Shown piece by piece: positions 17,525 to 24,473 of a DNA stretch of 35,040 bases. The notes under the pieces are model-generated. The model had not been told where the DNA came from, did no database searches, and saw nothing but the letters and a program-made list of their open reading frames with translations. The number at the start of each line of letters is the position of its first letter. Position 1 is the stretch's first letter. The stretch covers positions 1 to 35,040 of the forward strand of contig NZ_SMJZ01000079.1 of NCBI RefSeq assembly GCF_004348345.1, read 5' to 3'. The stretch comes from Nonomuraea longispora (GTDB taxonomy: Bacteria > Actinomycetota > Actinomycetes > Streptosporangiales > Streptosporangiaceae). The translations under genes and the position numbers were made by a program.

Positions 17525-17585
17525 GAGCAGTACGTGGACCCTGTCCGGCAACCCCAGCTTGGTCAGGACGCTCGACACGCTCGGC
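17525..17585 (-). pseudogene. Possible relic of a LuxR-type response-regulator C-terminus
   Basis: The minus strand here encodes VSSVLTKLGLPDRVHVLLS, which resembles the recognition helix and last helix of LuxR-type output domains (typically VSRVLxKLGLRDRVQAVV). No start, receiver domain or first helix is visible around it, and the surrounding frame is low-complexity. It differs from the C-terminus of the intact regulator at 15105-15761, so it would derive from another gene. Confidence 0.35.
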
Positions 17586-17624
17586 GGGCACCGGTACCGG
17601 CTGTCCGGCCGACCGCGGGGACGC

Positions 17625-17785
17625 GCCAGGCGGCCGGGTTCTCGCCACGCCGGCAAGGCAGGGCCCTGGTCGCCTTGACGAACGTCTCCTGTGCCAGGTC
17701 TTCCGCGAGATGGGGGGTCACGGGTCGTGCGCAGGAGGAACCCGCACACGAGCGGCAAGTGCTCGCTATACAGCTGGAAACCCAC
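17625..17785 (-). pseudogene. Degenerate second copy of the ECF sigma 5' region
   Basis: Bases 17625-17832 align with 13087-13310, with scattered substitutions, an insertion near 17714-17727 and a deletion of about 31 bases after CAGCT at 17775. Read on the minus strand from GTG 17785, the protein begins GFQLYSEHLPLVCGFLLR and then leaves the sigma frame. Only region 2.1-2.2 sequence remains; region 4 is absent. This copy supports GTG as the ancestral start of the intact gene. It is taken as the right-hand end of an old tandem duplication. Confidence 0.82.
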
Positions 17786-17793
17786 ATCACACC

Positions 17794-17822
17794 TAGACGG
17801 CACCGGGGCGGGAATGGTCACA
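17794..17822 (-). promoter_or_regulatory. Second copy of the putative ECF-type promoter
   Basis: TGTGACC (17822-17816), 16 bases, CGTCTA (17799-17794) on the minus strand, identical in boxes and spacing to the sigma promoter at 13272-13300. If active it would fire into the sigma relic, away from the acetoacetate-decarboxylase-like gene. Confidence 0.4.
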
Positions 17823-17849
17823 CGGCTTGCCGGTTGATGTACTGAAAGC

Positions 17850-18563
17850 ATGGCAACGCATCTGATCCAGGGCCGGACGGTCGGCATGCCGGTGCGGGTG
17901 CGGGACGCGGAGATCTGCGGCGCCTTCTACCCGGTGCGCGCCGACGCCGCCAGGGCGGTCATCGCGTACTCCGGGCTCGACGTCGCCGAGGTCCTGCCGG
18001 GCAAGGCCGTCTGCGTGCTGCTGTTCGTCGACTACCGCGACGGCGATCTCGACGCCTACCACGAGTTCGGCATGGCCTTCCTGGTGCGCCCTCCGGGCGT
18101 GTCGGGGCCCATGAAAGCGGCGGACCTGGCGCGGGCCGGGGTGTTCGTGCACTGGCTGCCGGTCGACCAGCAGTTCACGCTGGAAGCCGGGCGCACGTTG
18201 TGGGGGTTTCCGAAGGAAATGGCCGACATCGAGTTGCGGCTCGGATCGCCGTACAAACGGTGTGTGCTGCGCAAGGACGGCCGGCTCGTGCTCGACATGC
18301 TGGTCAGGCCGGGCGTGCCGGTGCCGGGGGCCACCGTGGTGAAGCCGCTGGAGGCGTACACGCACCGGGAGGGCGTCACGCGGCGCGTGCCCTGGTCGGC
18401 GCGGGCGCGCCGCGCCAGGATCCGCCCCGGCGGGGCGCTGATCCGCCTGGGCAACCATCCCATCGCCAAGGAACTGAGCGAGCTGGGGCTGCCGAAGCGG
18501 GCGTTGTTCAGCATGAACGTCGCACGCGCCGAGATGCTCTTCGGCGCGGCCAGGGAGGCGTGA
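17850..18563 (+). CDS. Acetoacetate decarboxylase family protein
   Basis: 237 residues. The motif LEAGRTLWGFPKEMADI (about residue 111) matches the region holding the Schiff-base Lys of acetoacetate decarboxylase (ADC) family enzymes (PF06314), with the Lys in GFPKE. The family includes true decarboxylases and many proteins acting on other small keto acids, so the substrate is open. There is no signal peptide or membrane segment. The ATG lies 17 bases beyond the right edge of the sigma relic, suggesting its original promoter was on the far side of the rearrangement. It is convergent with the GT2 gene downstream, 2 bp between stops. Confidence 0.78.
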   Translation: MATHLIQGRTVGMPVRVRDAEICGAFYPVRADAARAVIAYSGLDVAEVLPGKAVCVLLFVDYRDGDLDAYHEFGMAFLVRPPGVSGPMKAADLARAGVFVHWLPVDQQFTLEAGRTLWGFPKEMADIELRLGSPYKRCVLRKDGRLVLDMLVRPGVPVPGATVVKPLEAYTHREGVTRRVPWSARARRARIRPGGALIRLGNHPIAKELSELGLPKRALFSMNVARAEMLFGAAREA

Positions 18564-18565
18564 GC

Positions 18566-19480
18566 TCAGACGATCGGCGGGCGGCCCAGCTTCACCATGC
18601 GCCAGGCCGTGCGCCACGCCATGGGACGGCGCTCGCCGGCGGGGGTGCGCAGGCCCTCGAAGAAGCCGGCGAACCAGGCTTTGAGCGCGCCGCCCGAGCC
18701 GCGCTCGCGCACGAGAGTGAGCACGACCCAGTTGGTGAGGTAGAGGAACGCCAGCGGCCACGGCAGGTTGCGCCGGGCCAGCCAGACCCGGTTGCGGGCG
18801 TTGAGCCGGTAGAACTCGGTGTGCCGCGTCGGCGGCACCTGCGGGTGGTACATCACCGTCTCGGCGTCATATTCGATGCGGTAGCCCTCGCCGAGCAGCC
18901 GCCAGGCCAGGTCGGTCTCCTCGTGCGCGTAGAAGAACCGCTCGGGCAGGCCGCCCACCTGAAGGAAGGCGGAGCGCCTGACGGCCGAGGCGCCCCCGAG
19001 GAACGTCGTGACGGGTGAGGAGCGCTGCGGGTCGCCCGCGCGCAGGCGGGGGACGTGCCGCCGCTGACCGATGCCTCCGTCGGGATCCATCACCCGGAAG
19101 GAGATCACCGCGAGGTCGGGCTCGGTGGCGAAACGGTCGCGCACGTGGGCGACCACCTTCTGGCTGGCGTACCAGCCGTCGTCGTCGAGGAACAGCACGA
19201 CGTCGCCCGAGCACTCCTCCACGCCGCGGTTTCGGCCTGCGGGGATGCCGGTGTTCTGGTCGAGCCGGATCGATTTCACGATCGCGGACGACCCCTCGGG
19301 TGGCGTCGCCGACACCTCGGGCACGTCGGCGCCATTGCCTACGATCACCACCTCGACGTCGCCGTCGACCTGGTTGAGCGCGGACTCGACCGCCCGGTTC
19401 AGCTCCGCGACCCGGTTGCCCATGGTGAGGATGACGCACGAGATCTTCAACGAATCATCGTCCTGACGCGTTGAGAGCAC
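18566..19480 (-). CDS. Glycosyltransferase family 2
   Basis: 304 residues from GTG 19480. The GT-A domain begins ISCVILTMGNRVAELNRAV; NTGIPAGRNRGVEE and the metal-binding VLFLDDDGW follow, then FLGGASAVRRSAFLQVGG and the ERFFYAHEETDLAWRLL acceptor/base region typical of rhamnosyl- or galactosyl-transferase-like GT2 enzymes. One hydrophobic segment near residue 250 may anchor it. Donor and acceptor are unknown. It probably adds sugars to the polymer built by the genes on its upstream side, which lie on the same strand 157 bp away. Confidence 0.9.
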   Translation of the reverse strand: MLSTRQDDDSLKISCVILTMGNRVAELNRAVESALNQVDGDVEVVIVGNGADVPEVSATPPEGSSAIVKSIRLDQNTGIPAGRNRGVEECSGDVVLFLDDDGWYASQKVVAHVRDRFATEPDLAVISFRVMDPDGGIGQRRHVPRLRAGDPQRSSPVTTFLGGASAVRRSAFLQVGGLPERFFYAHEETDLAWRLLGEGYRIEYDAETVMYHPQVPPTRHTEFYRLNARNRVWLARRNLPWPLAFLYLTNWVVLTLVRERGSGGALKAWFAGFFEGLRTPAGERRPMAWRTAWRMVKLGRPPIV

Positions 19481-19637
19481 GAGCGGAGCATTCTTTCATG
19501 ATCACCGAGTCTGCTGGTCTGCATCGTTTGGGATATGGGTGGAGCTAAGCGTATCGGAACCGTCAGTGAACCCCCACCGAACGGAGGACGTCCGATCAAT
19601 ACGACGGACGAGGGGCTCCATCGGTTCCGACATGAGA
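19481..19637. other. Intergenic region with inverted repeat
   Basis: 157 bp with no gene. TCGGAACCG (19554-19562) and CGGTTCCGA (19622-19630) form perfect 9-bp inverted arms about 59 bases apart, with a smaller palindrome GGACGTCC between them. The region could hold the promoter of the GT2 gene or end the upstream operon; no clear -35/-10 pair was found. Confidence 0.4.
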
Positions 19638-20405
19638 TCACGCAAGTCGCCTCGATGCCAGGATGCTGACCAGATGCAGAACAACCTGGAGGCAGGCCGC
19701 GGCGAAACAGGCGACGAGCAACACCCTGGTGGGGGTGAGATCGCCGGTCACCAGATCGATCACCGCGGTCGCCAGCGCGAGCAGCGACAGCTCCACCGGC
19801 TGCACGATGCGGTGGAACTTCGTCGCCGACAACACCCGCCTGCCCAGCCCCAGCAGCCCTGAGCGGAACTGGCCCACCGAGGCCTCGGTCGCCGCCGCCA
19901 GCCCGCCCTTGGCCCGCGCCACCTCCACGAGGTCGGTTTCGGCCTTGATGAGGATCGCGCCCAGCGCGGCGGCGACCCCCAGCACGGTGTACCAGTCGGG
20001 CAGGACGGCCGAGGCCCGCCAGCCCAGCCCAGCGAGCAGCGCCGCCTCGGTGAAGTAGGCGCCGACGCGGTCGAGGTAGACGCCGACCAGCGAGGTCTTG
20101 CCCGTCCAGCGCGCCAGCTCGCCGTCGGAGCAGTCGAGCAGGAGGTAGACCTGGACGAGCAGGGCGGCGAACACGGCCGCCCACAGCCCCGGCAGGGCCA
20201 GCACGACCCCGGCCACGACGCCGGCCACCGTCATCACCCAGGTGAGCTGGTTGGGCGTGACCGGCGTCCTGGCCATCAGCCACGTGACGTAGATGGACAT
20301 CCTGCGCATGTAGAGGACGCCCGCCCAGTGCTCACCGTTCCTGCGCTGGAGGTGTCCGTCGGGTTGGGCGACCCGCCGCAGCTCAGCGACCGAAGGCCCG
20401 GACAT
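19638..20405 (-). CDS. CDP-alcohol phosphatidyltransferase family protein lacking the fourth motif Asp
   Basis: 255 residues, with about six hydrophobic segments. The signature D-x2-D-G-x2-A-R-x8-G-x3-D-x3-D is seen as DCSDGELAR, then GVYLDRVGAYF. The first three Asp are present, but the last, usually the proposed catalytic base, is Ala. The N-terminus (1-45) is soluble and includes an amphipathic region before TPNQLTW. Normal members transfer a phospho-alcohol from a CDP-alcohol to an acceptor hydroxyl; this one may be altered or inactive. The ATG follows GGAGG and overlaps the dehydrogenase gene by 23 bp, so the two are tightly coupled. Confidence 0.85.
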   Translation of the reverse strand: MSGPSVAELRRVAQPDGHLQRRNGEHWAGVLYMRRMSIYVTWLMARTPVTPNQLTWVMTVAGVVAGVVLALPGLWAAVFAALLVQVYLLLDCSDGELARWTGKTSLVGVYLDRVGAYFTEAALLAGLGWRASAVLPDWYTVLGVAAALGAILIKAETDLVEVARAKGGLAAATEASVGQFRSGLLGLGRRVLSATKFHRIVQPVELSLLALATAVIDLVTGDLTPTRVLLVACFAAACLQVVLHLVSILASRRLA

Positions 20406-21441
20406 AGTCCTCCACCCGATCGTGGATCTCGGAGTCCTGCATGCGCAGGTGCTCCAGGATCGTGTAGCGGCCGGGACGGGTGGCCGGCGCCAGCGCGACG
20501 GCCTCGGCGAACTGCTCGCTGGACAGCCCGATGTCGGCGGGGACGACCGGCAGCTCGTGGCGGCGCAGGCATTGGGTCACCTGCGTCACGCGAGCGTCGT
20601 CCTGCCTGAGGAAGAAGCAGAAGGCGGCACCGATCCCGGCGAGCTCGCCGTGGTTGGAGGTGCCGGGGAAGAGCTGATCCACGGCATGAAGGATCTCATG
20701 GTCTCCACCGCTCGCGGGCCGGGAGGAGCCGGCGATCACCATCGACATACCCGAAAGGATCAGCGACTCGGCCAGCACGGTGAGGAACGCGTCGGACTCG
20801 ATGGAGTCGGCCCGCCCGATCAGCGCCTCCGCGGCGGTGCGGGCCATGGAGCAGGCCAGCCCGTCGATCGGCTCGCCGCGCTCGACGTTGCCGAGCTGCC
20901 AGTCCTCGATCGCCGACAGGTTGCTCACCACGTCGCCCACGCCCGCCCTGACGAGCTGCTGCGGCGCGCTGTGCACGAAGTCGAGGTCGACAAGGATCGC
21001 CAGCGGCATCGGCACCCCGAACGTGCCCTTGCCGCCGTCGTAGACCAGGGAGGCGGTGGGCGAGCAGATGCCGTCGTGGGCGAGGTTGGTGGCCACGGCC
21101 ACCATCGGGATGCCGGCGAGCGACGCGGCGTATTTCGTCGCGTCGATCGTCTTGCCGCCACCGACGCCGACCACGACCTCGTAGGCGCCCTTGCGCAGGT
21201 CGGCGCCGAGCGAGACGGCCGCGTCGACCGTGCCGTCGGCCACCCTGAAGACCTCGGCCTCACCCAGCGTGGGCGCTATCAGGCTTTCGATGTGGTCGCC
21301 CTGGCCGGGCCCGACGGCCACGGCGACCCTGCCGGACGTGGCCACGCGGCTGTCGGCCAGCAGCGCGCCGAGCTCCGCCACCGCGCCCCGCCTGACCTGC
21401 ATGGTCAGCGGCGTCGGCAACATTCTCGCTAGAAGCGGCAT
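20383..21441 (-). CDS. sn-Glycerol-1-phosphate dehydrogenase-like (iron-containing ADH superfamily)
   Basis: 352 residues. The NAD(P)-binding GVGGGKTIDATKYAA (about 92) is followed by ATNLAHDGICSPTASL (about 117) with a conserved metal Asp, then SGGDHEILHAVD and GTSNHGELAGIG with two His ligands. This pattern is that of archaeal EgsA and Bacillus AraM rather than glycerol dehydrogenase. It would reduce dihydroxyacetone phosphate to sn-glycerol 1-phosphate, the enantiomer not used for bacterial phospholipids. Being coupled to a CDP-alcohol phosphatidyltransferase and a cytidylyltransferase-like gene, it probably supplies a polyol phosphate for CDP activation. GAGGGGG precedes the ATG. Related enzymes can act on other ketose phosphates, so the exact substrate is open. 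Confidence 0.82.
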   Translation of the reverse strand: MPLLARMLPTPLTMQVRRGAVAELGALLADSRVATSGRVAVAVGPGQGDHIESLIAPTLGEAEVFRVADGTVDAAVSLGADLRKGAYEVVVGVGGGKTIDATKYAASLAGIPMVAVATNLAHDGICSPTASLVYDGGKGTFGVPMPLAILVDLDFVHSAPQQLVRAGVGDVVSNLSAIEDWQLGNVERGEPIDGLACSMARTAAEALIGRADSIESDAFLTVLAESLILSGMSMVIAGSSRPASGGDHEILHAVDQLFPGTSNHGELAGIGAAFCFFLRQDDARVTQVTQCLRRHELPVVPADIGLSSEQFAEAVALAPATRPGRYTILEHLRMQDSEIHDRVEDYVRAFGR

Positions 21442-21450
21442 CGCGCCCCC

Positions 21451-22185
21451 TCAGTAGCGCACGGCTATGGTGCGGGCCTTGGCCAGGTCGTCGTGGTTGT
21501 CCACCTCGACCCAGTCGACCTCACCGATGGGCGCGGCGTGGATCAGCTCACCGCGCTCGACCATCTCCTGGTAACCGTCCTCGTAGTAGAGCTGCGGGTC
21601 GCGCTCGAACGTCGCCTTGAGCGCGTCGGCCAGCCGTTCGGCCGCGCCCGGCCGGATGAGTGTGGCGCCGATGTACTCGCCGTAGGCCTCGGCCGGGTCC
21701 ATCAGCTTGGTGATGCGGCGCAGCGCGCCCTCCGGCGAGAGCGTGACCTTCATCTCCTCGTCGGCGAGCTTCTTCACGTTGTCGACGGCCAGCAGGATGT
21801 CGCTCGTCCCGGGGGCCGACAGCAGGGTCTTCTCCACCGAGACGGGGTGCACGGTGTCGCCGTTGACCAGCAGCGCGCCCTGGGCGAAGTAGTCGCGTGC
21901 GCACCACAGGGAGTAGGCGTTGTTCCACTCCTCGGCCTTGTCGTTGTGCACGAGGGTGAGCTTGACGCCGTGCCTGTCCTCCAGTTCCTCCTTGCGGTCG
22001 TGGACGGCCTGCGCCGCGTAACCGACGACGACCACGACCTCCCGCAGGTCCACCTCGGCCAGGTTGCGCAGCGAGATGTCCATGATCGTGGTTTCGCCGT
22101 CGACCGGCACGAGCGCCTTGGGCAGCGTGTCGGTGTACGGCCGCAGGCGTCGTCCGGCCCCGGCGGCCAGAACCATTCCCAGCAA
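21451..22185 (-). CDS. Nucleotidyltransferase, probable CTP:phospho-alcohol cytidylyltransferase (LicC / IPCT-like)
   Basis: 244 residues from TTG 22185. GAGGAG six bases upstream decides this start; an in-frame ATG at 22266 is longer but falls inside a hairpin, and ATG 22176 lacks spacing. The N-terminus MVLAAGAGRRLRPYTDTLPKALVP is the full GxGxRL...PK signature of sugar-phosphate nucleotidyltransferases. WNNAYSLWCARDYF and LLVNGDTV resemble the phosphocholine and inositol-phosphate cytidylyltransferase branch. It probably activates glycerol 1-phosphate or a related phospho-alcohol as a CDP derivative for the CDP-alcohol phosphatidyltransferases nearby. Nine bases separate it from the dehydrogenase gene. 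Confidence 0.85.
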   Translation of the reverse strand: MLGMVLAAGAGRRLRPYTDTLPKALVPVDGETTIMDISLRNLAEVDLREVVVVVGYAAQAVHDRKEELEDRHGVKLTLVHNDKAEEWNNAYSLWCARDYFAQGALLVNGDTVHPVSVEKTLLSAPGTSDILLAVDNVKKLADEEMKVTLSPEGALRRITKLMDPAEAYGEYIGATLIRPGAAERLADALKATFERDPQLYYEDGYQEMVERGELIHAAPIGEVDWVEVDNHDDLAKARTIAVRY

Positions 22186-22262
22186 CGTGCACTCCTCAGT
22201 CGTAACGTGCGGCGGGGCACTGGACGCGACCCGCGCAGGGGGTGGGGCGGTCGTTGGACGCG

Positions 22263-22305
22263 CCACCGTAGGCCCAAAGGTTAGTTCCCTTTCGGCCTAC
22301 GGTGG
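22263..22305 (-). terminator. Long hairpin between the DUF5941-like and cytidylyltransferase genes
   Basis: CCACCGTAGGC (22263-22273) pairs perfectly with GCCTACGGTGG (22295-22305), and the inner CCAAAGG / CCTTTCG extends the stem with one mismatch around a short loop. It starts 11 bases after the stop of the upstream gene and lies 78 bases before the TTG start of the next. It may end transcription, attenuate it or mark an RNA processing site. There is no T-run. Confidence 0.55.
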
Positions 22306-22316
22306 GTAATCTGTCA

Positions 22317-22940
22317 TCAGTCTTGTGTTCCCGTATCCGCCGCCTCCGCACCCGCCTGGGGGGCGGCCAGCCAGCATGTGAGGCTCTCCCAGCCGAACAA
22401 CACCCACAGGTAGAGCGCGAGCACCACATAGCCGCCGGCCAGCCAGCCCGTGAGAGCGACCAGCGAGACCACCATCATCCGCCCGTCCCAGCCGAGCCCG
22501 AACGTCGACAGCCAGGCCGGGGCGTAGACCCGCTGGCGCACCCGGTGGACCAGGTCGTAGTGGTGGAAGGCCAGCGCGCCGAGCAGCATCATGATGATCA
22601 CCGGGTGCACCCCGTGGGCGAAGCCGCACGCCGCGATGAACGTGTACTCGATGACCCGCAGGATCGGCGGCACGAGCCAGTCGAGCCGGCCGTCGTGCGC
22701 GTGGCTGCTGCCCGGCCCGGCCAGCAGCAGCGTCACGGCGGGCGCGAACACGGCGAGCCCGTCGGACCCGGCCACCCCGAGCACCAGCAGCACCCCGGTG
22801 ACGAACGTGCCCGCGATCACCGGCGGCAGCGGCGGCAGTTGCCCGGCCACGAGCATGCCCATGGCGCGCGAGAGCGGCCCGTCGTCGCGGTAGGCCACGA
22901 CCGTGCTGCTGGGGACGGGTGCCATGTGGACCGATGTCAC
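22317..22940 (-). CDS. Membrane protein of unknown function, DUF5941-like
   Basis: 207 residues from GTG 22940, chosen because it overlaps the stop of the preceding gene (GTGA). Residues 1-20 are polar; about five hydrophobic segments follow, with HAHDGRLDWLVPPILRVIEYTF near the middle and FHHYDLVHRVRQ on a loop. In actinobacteria similar sequences, often called DUF5941, occur next to or fused with CDP-alcohol phosphatidyltransferases; this recollection is the only basis for the name. Its His/Asp-rich loops could contribute to a membrane active site. It is probably a partner of the fusion enzyme upstream in the same operon. Confidence 0.72.
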   Translation of the reverse strand: MTSVHMAPVPSSTVVAYRDDGPLSRAMGMLVAGQLPPLPPVIAGTFVTGVLLVLGVAGSDGLAVFAPAVTLLLAGPGSSHAHDGRLDWLVPPILRVIEYTFIAACGFAHGVHPVIIMMLLGALAFHHYDLVHRVRQRVYAPAWLSTFGLGWDGRMMVVSLVALTGWLAGGYVVLALYLWVLFGWESLTCWLAAPQAGAEAADTGTQD

Positions 22941-24349
22941 CGTGCCGACCTCGCGATCCGTCCGCAGAGCTGGTAGAGGGCCGCCACGCCGCCCCAGCAC
23001 AGCAGCGACAGGAACGTGACCTTGGCGTTCCAGCATGCGGCGGTGACGGCGATCAGGGCGGTGCGCTCGCCGATGGGCAGCACAATGATCTTCTTGAGCC
23101 AGCGGGTCAGGGTGTCGCGTTCCAGCCGCTGGGCGAGGCCGAGCACTCCCCTGGCGCGGCGGGCGTCCTCCGACTCCAGCAGGGAGCGGGCCGGCCGGCC
23201 CCACAGGGCGCCGACGCGGGCGGTGTCGGCCACGGCCCCCGCGTACGTGTAGTCGACGGCGTGCCGGACGATCTGCAGGATCATCGCGGCGACCGCGAGA
23301 TACCAGATGCGGGGCCCGGCGTATCCGGCGGCCAGGCCGATGTAGACGACGTATTCCTTGACCCGGTCGGCCATGCCGTCGGCCCACGCGCCGAGTGGGG
23401 AGAACGTGCGGGTGTAGCGGGCGAGCTGGCCGTCGAGGCAGTCGAGCGCGAACGACAGGTAGAGCAGCACCGCTCCGGCCAGCCGCGTGGCCGGGGTGCC
23501 GGCGGAGAACCAGACGGCCGCCAGCAGCGCCAGGCCGACGGAGACGCCGGTGACGGTGTTGGGCGTCAGCTTGAGCAGGGCGGCCGGCCTGATCAGGTGG
23601 CGGGTCCAGGTGGAGACGAAGTAGGTCGCGAAGAAGCCGTCGTCGTGCTTGACGGCGGTCTCGATCTTGACCTTGGCCTCGTCGACCTCGGCCAGCTTGG
23701 CCAGGGCGGCGTCGGCGGAGATCTGGCCGGTCACCCGGTCGGCGTGCAGCGGCCCGAGAGTCGCCGCGCGCACCGCCACGCCCGATCTGACCAGCCCGAC
23801 GAGCAGCAGGTCGACGGCCTCGACCGGGGTGACAGGGCCGAGGCGGCCGGTGTCGGCCAGCTCGGCCAGCTCCTCGGCGATGTCGGCGAGCACGCCGAGG
23901 TCGGACTCGGAGGCCTGCAGCACGCCCCTGAACGTGGCGTTCGCCTCGGGGACGAGGTGGAACGAGCTGCCCGCGGCGACGACCTTGGCGCCTTCGACGC
24001 GTACGGGCGGCCGCAGCGGAGCCGCGGCCGTGTCGCGGCAGACCAGCGCGCCCGTGTCGTGGGCGGGGTGTTCGAGCAGCAGGGCCAGCGCCTCGGTGTG
24101 GACGACGAGGTCGCCGGGCAGCACGGCGACGGCGCCGTTGGTGGTGCGCGCGATCTTGGCCACCCCGCGCAGGTCGGCGCCGAGGCCGCCGCTGGGGGTC
24201 ACCATGTGCACCTCACGCACCGGAAGCGTGGCGAGCTGGTCGCCGAGCCGGTCGAGCAGTGTGCCGGCGTCGCAGGAGAGCCCGCATGCCGGGGTCGTGG
24301 CGAGGACCACGACGGTGGTGTGCGGGCTGGTGGTGCCACTTCGCGTCAT
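22937..24349 (-). CDS. Nucleotidyltransferase-like / CDP-alcohol phosphatidyltransferase fusion
   Basis: 470 residues from ATG 24349. TTG 24361 has a better-placed GGAGGAG, and GTG 24403 would give 488 residues. The N-terminal about 220 residues look like a nucleotidyltransferase fold (TTVVVLATTPACGL, VAVLPGDLVVH) but lack the GxGxRL and PK signature, so this half seems degenerate. The C-terminal half has the complete CDP-alcohol phosphatidyltransferase motif, DCLDGQLARYTRTFSPLGAWADGMAD, with all four Asp, preceded by KHDDGFFATYFVS and TPNTVTGVSV. The architecture recalls archaeal inositol-phosphate cytidylyltransferase / DIPP synthase fusions. It likely condenses a CDP-polyol with a phosphate or hydroxyl acceptor in the membrane. 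It is divergent from the IspD-like gene. Confidence 0.85.
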   Translation of the reverse strand: MTRSGTTSPHTTVVVLATTPACGLSCDAGTLLDRLGDQLATLPVREVHMVTPSGGLGADLRGVAKIARTTNGAVAVLPGDLVVHTEALALLLEHPAHDTGALVCRDTAAAPLRPPVRVEGAKVVAAGSSFHLVPEANATFRGVLQASESDLGVLADIAEELAELADTGRLGPVTPVEAVDLLLVGLVRSGVAVRAATLGPLHADRVTGQISADAALAKLAEVDEAKVKIETAVKHDDGFFATYFVSTWTRHLIRPAALLKLTPNTVTGVSVGLALLAAVWFSAGTPATRLAGAVLLYLSFALDCLDGQLARYTRTFSPLGAWADGMADRVKEYVVYIGLAAGYAGPRIWYLAVAAMILQIVRHAVDYTYAGAVADTARVGALWGRPARSLLESEDARRARGVLGLAQRLERDTLTRWLKKIIVLPIGERTALIAVTAACWNAKVTFLSLLCWGGVAALYQLCGRIARSAR

Positions 24350-24473
24350 AGAGTCGGGCAAGGCACAGGTCTCCTCCCGGTCGGGTCGGGAGCGCGTGGG
24401 CACGTGGGTGCGTAGGCACAGCGTAGCGACAGGTCAGCGCGATATCACGGAACAGGACCGTTAGGCTCGCGGT

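Larger units (their letters stand above)
17431..17849. other. 419-bp gene-free stretch made of relics
   Basis: No intact gene is seen. In order it holds a GC hairpin, a possible LuxR relic, the degenerate sigma copy with its promoter, and 17 bases leading to the next ATG. Apparent open frames across it reflect high G+C. Confidence 0.7.

Noticed and set aside
22919..24415. 498-codon plus-strand frame opposite the CDP-alcohol phosphatidyltransferase fusion
   Set aside because: Gly/Gln/Arg-rich with no recognisable domain; the minus strand has the full family motif.
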